From positions 1 through 11,160 of the forward strand of contig CAIXZI010000262.1 in assembly GCA_903923915.1 (NCBI GenBank): 11,160 nucleotides of DNA, read 5' to 3'. Every line of letters begins with the position of its first letter. Within the stretch, counting starts at the first letter, position 1. The notes under the pieces are model-generated. The model had not been told where the DNA came from and did not search any database. It saw only the letters and a list, made by a program, of their open reading frames with translations. Origin of the DNA: an uncultured Bacteroidota bacterium. GTDB taxonomy: Bacteria; Bacteroidota; Bacteroidia; B-17B0; Aurantibacillaceae. Made by a program: the position numbers and the translations under genes. Of the stretch, positions 6,282-11,160 are shown piece by piece.

Positions 6282-9200
6282 CAACAGAAACCTGTCCTTT
6301 ATACTCGTGTGCTCTTCCAAAAATATCATATAGAGCAACTTTCCAAACGTAAGTATCTTCTTGTACAATCTCATTATGCCTTGTGCCATTCCAACCTTGA
6401 TAAGGATTTGTAGTGTGCGTAATCATATTGCCCCATCTGTCAAACACCCATAAATCATATTGCGTGTTATCCCACCCGGTTCCTTCTGGTAAAAAAACTT
6501 CATTGCGCCCGTCTCCGTTTGGTGTAATGCAATTGGGCGCATAAAAAGCATATTCGGGATTGATAATAATATCTTTTACAACAGTGTCTTTACAGCCTAA
6601 TGCATCAGAAACAATAAGGGTTACAGGGTACGTGCCTTCATTATAAAAAGTATATGATGGGTTTTTGATAGAGCTTGTTGTTGTGTCAATAAACCAATTC
6701 CATGTAGTAATATTTCCAATTGATTGATCATAAAAATGAATGGTGGCATCAAATACATTAGTAGTAAAAGTTGATGCCGAAAAATCTGCAATGGGATTTG
6801 GATGTACGTGTATTAAATTTGGACTGGTTAATGTTTCAATACAATTTTTTTGTGTAGTGGCACTTAAACTAACGGTATAATTCCCCGGCTGAAAATAACA
6901 ATGCCCTGTATTAGCGGCAGAATAACTATTGCCATCGCCAAAATTCCAAGTATAAGAAGATACACTGTTGCCTGTAACATTGTTTGCACTTGCTATAAAA
7001 CTTACGCATATAGAAGCACAGCCTGATGTAGGCGTTGCCGTTATACTTAATGTTGGATTAGTATAAACAACCACTTGCGTGGTAGCTATTGCAGCTGTTG
7101 TACAATTTGAATTGTGTGCAGTTACGCTATAAATGGTTGAAACGGTTGGAGCCACATTAATATTTGGTGTTGATGCTCCTGTATTCCAGCTGTATGTATT
7201 TATTCCACCTCCACCGCCGGAGGCTGTTGCTGTAAGTATACTTGATTGTCCACTACAAATAGAATTGCTAGGAGTAACTGTAATTGTTAATGGTGGAGAA
7301 ACCGTTACAGTTGCTGTAGCTTGTGCTGTTTGTACACAGCCGGCATTTTGTACTGAAACTGTGTAAACACTTGTTGCCACAGGATTTACAGTTGCCGTAC
7401 TTGCTGTTGATGTTCCTGTCGGTGTCCACGTATAAGTTAATGCAGTATTATTTCCGCCTGAAACAGTTGTGCTAAGAACAGTGGCAACTCCGCCGCAAAT
7501 ATTTGGATTGTTTACCGTAACCGTAAGTGCAGGTGGCTGATTAATATTTAGTGTTGTAGTTGCAGTACACGAATATGTATCTGAAACAGAAACCGTATAA
7601 ATTCCGGCAGATAAATTGCTTGCTGTTCCATTTACAAAACTTGTCCCGCTTGGCAGCCATGTGTACGTATATGCCGGAGTTCCGCCAATAGCTGTAACTG
7701 TAGCCTGTCCATTATTACCCGCATTGCAAGTAACACTTGTGGTTGATGTTACTGATAAACTTACGGTTGATGCTTGATTTACCGAAACGCTTGCTGTTGT
7801 TGAACAGGCATTAGCATCATTAATTGAAACCGTATAATTTCCAGCGGTTAGATTTGTAGCAGAAGAATTATTTCCTCCACTTGGATTCCAGGTATATGTA
7901 TAAGCCGCCGTGCCTCCGTTTGCAGTTACACTTGCTGTTCCGTTTGATTGATTACAAGTTGCGGGTGTACTTGTAATAGTTGTGCTTAATGCAGTTGCAG
8001 GCTGATTAATAGTAAGCGTTGCAGTAGCTGTGCATGAGGCAGAATCACTAACGGTTATAGAATAAACTCCAGCAGATAAATTACTTGCTGTTGAATTATT
8101 CCCTCCGCTTGGCGACCATGTATAAGTAAAGGGGGCAGTACCAGTTCCTGCATTTATAGCAACTGTAGCACTTCCGGTAATTGCTCCAAAACAAGCAACA
8201 CTATTTGATGTAACCGAAATTATGGGAGCAGATTTATTACCAACATTTATGGATGTAGAATAAGTACACATATTAGCATCATTAATGTTAAGCGTATAAC
8301 CTCCTGGAGCTAAACCGCTTGCTAATGGATTGTTTCCGCCGCTTGGCGACCAAGTATAACTATATGGTGCAAAACCACCTATAACAAAACAATTTGCTAT
8401 ACCATTAGAATTTCCGCACGTTGCGGGCGAACTTGTTGTTGTAGAAGTTATAGGGGTTGGTTGAGTAATGATTGTATAAGCAGTATCTTTACAGCCTTTA
8501 GCATCTGTAACAATAAGTGTATAATTTCCAACAGTTAAATTAGTAGCAGATGAATTATTTCCTCCCGTAGGCGACCAGGTATAAGTATATAAAGGTGTTC
8601 CTCCGCTTGTAATGGTAGAAGTGGCTGCACCTGTATTTCCGCCATTGCAACTAACACTTGTACTGCTTACATTTAAAACCGGAGATAAAAAACCTTGTAC
8701 AGTTATTGTATCTGTTATAGAACAGAATAAAGCATCTGTAACCGTAACACTATATAATCCGGCAGATAAATTTGAGGCTGTGTTTGTGTTCCCCCCTGTT
8801 GGAGTCCATGTATAATTTAATGTACCTGTGCCGCCACTGGCATTAGCTGTTGCAGTTCCATTTTTTTGTCCGCATGTTTCTGCTGTGCTGGTTAATGATA
8901 AAGTTAAAACAGGTGGTTGTGTTATAACAACTTGTGTATCTTTTGTGCATTGATTGGCATCTGATATGTTTATAGTATAAGTTCCTGAGTTAAGATTACT
9001 TGCGATATTATTATTTCCTCCGCTTGGTGACCACGTATATGTATAAGGGTTTGTTCCTCCTGTTGCGGTAACTGTTGCAGATCCATTATTTCCGCCGTTA
9101 CAAGAAATATTAGTTGATGTTATTGAAACAGATAATGTAGCAGGTTGATTGATGGTTGTAGTAGCTGTTGCTATACAATTATTAGCATCTGTAATGGTTA

Positions 9201-10377
9201 CACTGTAATTTCCTAATGAGAGATTACTTGCTGTGGCATTATTTCCTCCGCTTGGCGACCAAGTATAAGTAATAGGTGCAACACCATTAACAACCGTAAC
9301 CGTTGCAGAGCCGTTGCTGCCGCCATTGCAATTAATATCACTACTAATTATGCTTGCTGTAACAGAACTTGTTGAAGCAATATTTACCGTAAATGTTTGC
9401 ACACAACCATTAGCACTTGCTACTGTAACCGAATAATTGCCTGCACATAAATTATTTGCTGTTGTTGAGTTGCCTGCTCCCGAAGACCAAGTATATGTAT
9501 AAGGTGCAACTGCCCCTGATGCGGTTACTGTTGCAGAACCCGTGCAAGTACAACCTGTATTAGTAGAAGAAACACTGGCTGTTAATGCGGTTGGAATTGC
9601 CGAACCACAAGAAAAATTCATGGCACTTATCCATGCGGCATTGGCGGCATTATTGGGTGCGCCCGGAGTTTCGTTGCCGGCAACAGTAGCTTTAGCCCAG
9701 TTAGCTTGATTTAATGGATTGGTGTCAACTGTATTTAAATTATTAATTACATTACCACCTTGGTTTCCGGCAAAATAAATAATGGTAGATGTACTGTTAT
9801 TGCCCCAACTAATAGCAGATAATAAAGTGCCGGAAGCATCTCTAGATTGATATGAATCTCCTGGGTTTGCCATGGCTACCGTAGCGGCCCAAGTGCCGCC
9901 CGCACCAAAACCGGTTGTAGGGTAGGTAGAAGTCCCCACTGTTGGCATGGTTGTATTGCGTTCTAACAAAGTAGTATTGTTGCCGGGAATTATTAATCTG
10001 CAATTTCCATCGCTCATAGATAAATCAATGGCAGGTAAACTCGCATTTAAATCGGCATCATTATAAATAACTATGATAGTTCCGGCGGGTATGCAACTCC
10101 ATAAAGCATTTGTTGTAAAACGTATGCAGCCATCAGCAATGCCAACACCTGCACCGCTTGCAAAGGTTCCGTTATTATCATCCACATAAAAACCTCTTAA
10201 ATCAAAACAAGGCACGGTGGTACAGGTAGGACTGCCAACTACAACAAATTCTACATATTCTTTATTACCTGATGCGCCTTGAGAAACCTCATTAACTACC
10301 AGCTGAGCCTTGGAAATAAAGCCACATAAAAGCAAGAGGTAAAAAAGTATGTGTTGTTTTCCTATGCGCAAATACAT
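6274..10377 (-). CDS. Large secreted LTD/SprB-repeat/PKD surface protein with type IX secretion sorting domain
   Basis: A 1367-residue modular surface protein. Residues 1-24 form a signal peptide with predicted cleavage after SKA before Gln25. Residues 26-243 resemble a lamin-tail (LTD) domain: [29 protein letters not shown], then a NETPGAPN end. Residues 265-947 hold nine SprB-type repeats of about 76 residues. Residues 948-1106 hold two related Ig-like repeats with the same Trp and Cys-pair pattern. Residues 1109-1273 hold two PKD-like domains (YTWNFGDG, then TWNWFIDTT). Residues 1278-1367 form the CHU_C type B sorting domain. The protein should cross the outer membrane by the type IX system and be released or attached at the cell surface. 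Relatives include SprB, the mobile gliding adhesin of Flavobacterium, but this protein is much shorter than SprB. Adhesion is the most likely role; involvement in gliding is unproven. No catalytic domain is visible. Confidence 0.93.
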   Translation of the reverse strand: MYLRIGKQHILFYLLLLCGFISKAQLVVNEVSQGASGNKEYVEFVVVGSPTCTTVPCFDLRGFYVDDNNGTFASGAGVGIADGCIRFTTNALWSCIPAGTIIVIYNDADLNASLPAIDLSMSDGNCRLIIPGNNTTLLERNTTMPTVGTSTYPTTGFGAGGTWAATVAMANPGDSYQSRDASGTLLSAISWGNNSTSTIIYFAGNQGGNVINNLNTVDTNPLNQANWAKATVAGNETPGAPNNAANAAWISAMNFSCGSAIPTALTASVSSTNTGCTCTGSATVTASGAVAPYTYTWSSGAGNSTTANNLCAGNYSVTVASANGCVQTFTVNIASTSSVTASIISSDINCNGGSNGSATVTVVNGVAPITYTWSPSGGNNATASNLSLGNYSVTITDANNCIATATTTINQPATLSVSITSTNISCNGGNNGSATVTATGGTNPYTYTWSPSGGNNNIASNLNSGTYTINISDANQCTKDTQVVITQPPVLTLSLTSTAETCGQKNGTATANASGGTGTLNYTWTPTGGNTNTASNLSAGLYSVTVTDALFCSITDTITVQGFLSPVLNVSSTSVSCNGGNTGAATSTITSGGTPLYTYTWSPTGGNNSSATNLTVGNYTLIVTDAKGCKDTAYTIITQPTPITSTTTSSPATCGNSNGIANCFVIGGFAPYSYTWSPSGGNNPLASGLAPGGYTLNINDANMCTYSTSINVGNKSAPIISVTSNSVACFGAITGSATVAINAGTGTAPFTYTWSPSGGNNSTASNLSAGVYSITVSDSASCTATATLTINQPATALSTTITSTPATCNQSNGTASVTANGGTAAYTYTWNPSGGNNSSATNLTAGNYTVSINDANACSTTASVSVNQASTVSLSVTSTTSVTCNAGNNGQATVTAIGGTPAYTYTWLPSGTSFVNGTASNLSAGIYTVSVSDTYSCTATTTLNINQPPALTVTVNNPNICGGVATVLSTTVSGGNNTALTYTWTPTGTSTASTATVNPVATSVYTVSVQNAGCVQTAQATATVTVSPPLTITVTPSNSICSGQSSILTATASGGGGGINTYSWNTGASTPNINVAPTVSTIYSVTAHNSNCTTAAIATTQVVVYTNPTLSITATPTSGCASICVSFIASANNVTGNSVSSYTWNFGDGNSYSAANTGHCYFQPGNYTVSLSATTQKNCIETLTSPNLIHVHPNPIADFSASTFTTNVFDATIHFYDQSIGNITTWNWFIDTTTSSIKNPSYTFYNEGTYPVTLIVSDALGCKDTVVKDIIINPEYAFYAPNCITPNGDGRNEVFLPEGTGWDNTQYDLWVFDRWGNMITHTTNPYQGWNGTRHNEIVQEDTYVWKVALYDIFGRAHEYKGQVSVVR
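6277..6546 (-). other. C-terminal type B (CHU_C / gliding motility-associated) T9SS sorting domain
   Basis: Residues 1278-1367 of the large repeat protein. Typical marks are [18 protein letters not shown], followed by [31 protein letters not shown] and the closing G-x-V-S-V-V-R. In Flavobacterium, type B domains of this kind target cargo such as SprB to the type IX translocon and need a PorP/SprF-like partner, often encoded next door. No such partner gene lies within this window; the region before the gene instead holds a divergent cell-wall enzyme gene. Confidence 0.92.
6559..7053 (-). other. Two PKD-like domains of the large surface protein
   Basis: Residues about 1109-1192 and 1194-1273. 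The first has the canonical PKD core [20 protein letters not shown] followed by G-N-Y-T-V-S-L. The second has a variant core, W-N-W-F-I-D in place of W-D-F-G-D-G, followed by [23 protein letters not shown] domains are immunoglobulin-like spacers in extracellular proteins, and here they sit between the repeat array and the sorting domain. The first has four Cys (1120, 1124, 1160, 1179), more than the usual PKD domain. Confidence 0.85.
7537..9585 (-). repeat. Array of nine tandem SprB-type repeats (about 228 bp per unit) within the coding sequence
   Basis: Residues 265-947 of the large surface protein. The invariant Trp of the Y-T-W core falls at residues 297, 373, 449, 524, 601, 676, 754, 830 and 907, so the period is 75-78 residues. 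Each unit reads roughly S-x-T-x-x-x-C-N-G-x-x-N-G-S-A-T-V, then [17 protein letters not shown]-x-A-G-x-Y-x-V-x-V-x-D-A-N-x-C, then a linker often ending N-Q-P. The units are diverged at DNA level but keep short identical stretches; 8339-8359 and 9248-9268 share 21 identical bases. Two further units with the same spacing (Trp at 984 and 1064) follow but have lost the SPSGGNN signature and look like ordinary Ig-like domains. Confidence 0.9.
9649..10302 (-). other. Lamin-tail-like (LTD) N-terminal domain
   Basis: Residues 26-243 of the large surface protein. The opening [23 protein letters not shown], the middle [15 protein letters not shown] and the ending around G-N-E-T-P-G-A-P-N fit the bacterial LTD pattern (I-x-E-V, Y-V-E-L, I-P-A-G, S-P-G-x-x-N). 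LTD domains are common at the N terminus of secreted Bacteroidota proteins, where they are thought to mediate binding. The domain is longer than the usual 110-150 residues and has several Cys (52, 57, 84, 95, 126), so the boundaries are approximate. Confidence 0.65.
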
Positions 10378-10380
10378 TCA

Positions 10381-10392
10381 AATGTTAACATT
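10381..10392. promoter_or_regulatory. 12-bp perfect palindrome next to the repeat-protein start codon
   Basis: AATGTTAACATT is a perfect inverted repeat lying 3 bp upstream of the minus-strand ATG (10377). It could be an operator for a dimeric regulator or a small mRNA hairpin at the ribosome entry site. AT-rich palindromes of this size also occur by chance, so the functional call is weak. Confidence 0.25.
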
Positions 10393-10405
10393 AAAATATT
10401 TTCAG

Positions 10406-10430
10406 GCGGTTTGGGGCTTTATGAGCCCGC
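10406..10430 (-). promoter_or_regulatory. Hairpin in the predicted 5' leader of the repeat-protein gene
   Basis: GGGCT (10414-10418) and AGCCC (10424-10428) form a perfect 5-bp GC-rich stem with a 5-base loop. An alternative pairing of GCGG (10406-10409) with CCGC (10427-10430) is possible. This is a local GC-rich island in otherwise very AT-rich DNA. It lies between the predicted promoter and the ATG of the minus-strand gene, so it would be part of its mRNA leader. No U-tract follows on either strand, so it is not an intrinsic terminator. I match it to no known riboswitch class. Confidence 0.4.
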
Positions 10431-10454
10431 ATAGGATGTTCGCCACAATAAGTA

Positions 10455-10482
10455 CAAAAATAACCAAACTAAGATAAGCAAA
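10455..10482 (-). promoter_or_regulatory. Predicted Bacteroidota promoter for the repeat-protein gene
   Basis: Read on the minus strand, 10462-10455 is TATTTTTG, an exact match to the -7 consensus TAnnTTTG. A -33 TTTG lies at 10482-10479, 16 bp upstream, close to the usual spacing. Transcription would begin near 10450, leaving a leader of about 70 bases that contains the GC-rich hairpin and the 12-bp palindrome. Confidence 0.55.
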
Positions 10483-10547
10483 TTTTAACAAAACGTTACG
10501 CTTTTGGCTTAAAATTTAAATAAAGCGCGGTTTATCTGATTATGGAT

Positions 10548-10579
10548 TTTGTCAAAAAAAATCATTTCCTTTACTATAC
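10548..10579 (+). promoter_or_regulatory. Weak promoter candidate for the divergent cell-wall enzyme gene
   Basis: A -33-like TTTG (10548-10551) is followed 20 bp later by TACTATAC (10572-10579), which keeps the leading TA of the -7 consensus but matches poorly in its TTTG half. The spacing is right, and the start would fall about 10 bases before the ATG at 10593. The region has no better match on the plus strand. Confidence 0.25.
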
Positions 10580-10592
10580 AAAACCACATTAC

Positions 10593-11160
10593 ATGAAAAA
10601 GCTCTACACGCCTTTATTAATAGCAATTTTTTTTGCAAACAGCTTGTTTAGTCAGGTAATTAAAAACCAATATCAATCTTTTTTTAATCAGGCTTATATT
10701 GATAATCCTTCCTTACCAAAAGGTGTTTTAGAAGCTGTTGCCTATACACAAAGCAGATTTAATCATATTACGCCAACAGGTTATGGAAGCTGTATTGGTT
10801 TACCACAAGCTTATGGCGTTATGGGCTTAATTGCCGATGGTAAAAATTATTTTCGCAATAACTTAGTTACGGTTGCTCAATTATCAGGCTATTCTATAGA
10901 TGATATTGTTAACTCGCCCGAAAAAAATATTAAAGCCTATGCAAAAGCCTATGCTAATTTATTAGGACAAGCCATTTCTATTACCGATAAAAAATCGTTT
11001 GCTAAACATACCTGGGTGCTTACGCAATTAAGTGAGTTGCCTTTGGATACCAATGTAGTAAACAATTTTGCGCTTAACTCGCATTTATACAGTGTGTATT
11101 CTTTTTTAAATAAAACAGAATATCAATTGGCATACAGCTTTCCGCAACACCCCATTGATA
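10593..11160 (+). CDS. Secreted protein, 5' part: lytic-transglycosylase-like domain, probably of an N-acetylmuramoyl-L-alanine amidase
   Basis: The frame is open from ATG 10593 to the window edge (189 codons, 3' end missing). Residues 1-20 form a signal peptide (MKKLYTPLL, a hydrophobic core, then NSLFS before Gln21). Residues 27-130 are helical. The segment P39-SLPKGVLEAVAYTQSRFN (to residue 57), then YGVMGL (74-79), parallels the lytic-transglycosylase pattern P-x-x-L-x-A-V-A-x-x-E-S-x-F followed by G-x-M-G-L. The usual catalytic Glu is Gln53. SGYSIDDIVNSPEKNIKAYA follows. I recall this arrangement as the N-terminal part of Bacteroidota proteins annotated as N-acetylmuramoyl-L-alanine amidases, with the amidase domain further downstream, but that part lies outside the window. 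A role in peptidoglycan turnover or cell lysis is therefore likely but not shown. The gene is divergent from the repeat protein across 215 bp. Confidence 0.72.
   Translation, partial: MKKLYTPLLIAIFFANSLFSQVIKNQYQSFFNQAYIDNPSLPKGVLEAVAYTQSRFNHITPTGYGSCIGLPQAYGVMGLIADGKNYFRNNLVTVAQLSGYSIDDIVNSPEKNIKAYAKAYANLLGQAISITDKKSFAKHTWVLTQLSELPLDTNVVNNFALNSHLYSVYSFLNKTEYQLAYSFPQHPID

Noticed and set aside
7133..7366. Open plus-strand frame inside the repeat-protein gene, and a similar one at 8612-8815.
   Set aside because: These are antisense shadows of the repetitive coding sequence. They have no promoter, and their Val/Pro-rich translation simply mirrors the Thr/Asn/Gly-rich repeats.
7537..9585. Evenly spaced similar sequences could suggest a CRISPR array or non-coding satellite.
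   Set aside because: The period is about 228 bp, the units are diverged and everything lies in one open frame encoding SprB-type protein repeats.
10406..10430. The GC-rich hairpin as an intrinsic terminator.
   Set aside because: No T-rich tract follows on either strand, and it lies between divergent genes, where no transcript is expected to end.
10378..10592. A small RNA or a small unlisted gene in the divergent intergenic region.
   Set aside because: Only promoter-like elements, one hairpin and one palindrome are visible. Frames there are short and without recognisable content.
1..11160. Defence system, prophage, transposon or biosynthetic cluster.
   Set aside because: I saw no transposase, integrase, nuclease, toxin-antitoxin, reverse transcriptase or terminal repeats, and no tRNA. 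Genes are housekeeping, membrane or surface proteins with uniform AT-rich composition.

Overview
The window comes from an AT-rich member of the Bacteroidota. The best evidence is a large secreted protein built of SprB-type repeats that ends in a 'gliding motility-associated' (CHU_C, type B) C-terminal domain, the sorting signal of the type IX secretion system, which is restricted to this phylum. Supporting evidence is the lack of Shine-Dalgarno sequences before the genes and two matches to the Bacteroidota -7 promoter element TAnnTTTG. I cannot place it below phylum level with confidence; a free-living gliding or surface-associated lineage is likely.

Region 1 (1-6281, + strand) is a tightly packed run of nine co-directional genes. 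In order they are: the 3' end of rseP (site-2 protease); a small four-helix membrane protein; mtaB (tRNA methylthiotransferase); a small three-helix membrane protein; a UbiA-family prenyltransferase most like MqnP of the futalosine menaquinone route; a small aromatic-rich membrane protein; a PAP2-like membrane protein with altered active-site motifs; an extended SDR (NAD-dependent epimerase/dehydratase-like); and pyrD (quinone-linked dihydroorotate dehydrogenase). Most gaps are between -17 and +9 bp. The largest is 36 bp before mtaB, where a perfect -7 element suggests an internal, near-leaderless promoter. Five of the nine are integral membrane proteins. UbiA-like, PAP2-like and PyrD all touch isoprenoid, lipid or quinone chemistry at the inner membrane, so 2120-5222 may be a lipid or quinone module. 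That grouping is inference.

Region 2 (6274-10377, - strand) is one 1367-residue surface or secreted protein. It has a signal peptide, a lamin-tail-like (LTD) N-terminal domain, nine SprB-type repeats of about 76 residues, two related Ig-like repeats, two PKD-like domains and the type B sorting domain. Its stop codon overlaps the end of pyrD by 8 bp in convergent orientation.

Region 3 (10378-10592) is a 215-bp divergent intergenic region. On the minus strand it carries a good Bacteroidota promoter, a leader hairpin and a 12-bp palindrome next to the start codon. For the plus-strand gene there is only a weak promoter candidate.

Region 4 (10593-11160, + strand) is the 5' part of a secreted protein that runs off the window. 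Its N-terminal domain resembles the lytic-transglycosylase-like domain found on Bacteroidota N-acetylmuramoyl-L-alanine amidases. The position of the usual catalytic Glu appears to be Gln.

I see no tRNA, rRNA, CRISPR, insertion sequence, phage or defence module. Most of the window is ordinary core genome. The points of most interest are the repeat protein, the altered active sites and the small uncharacterised membrane proteins.
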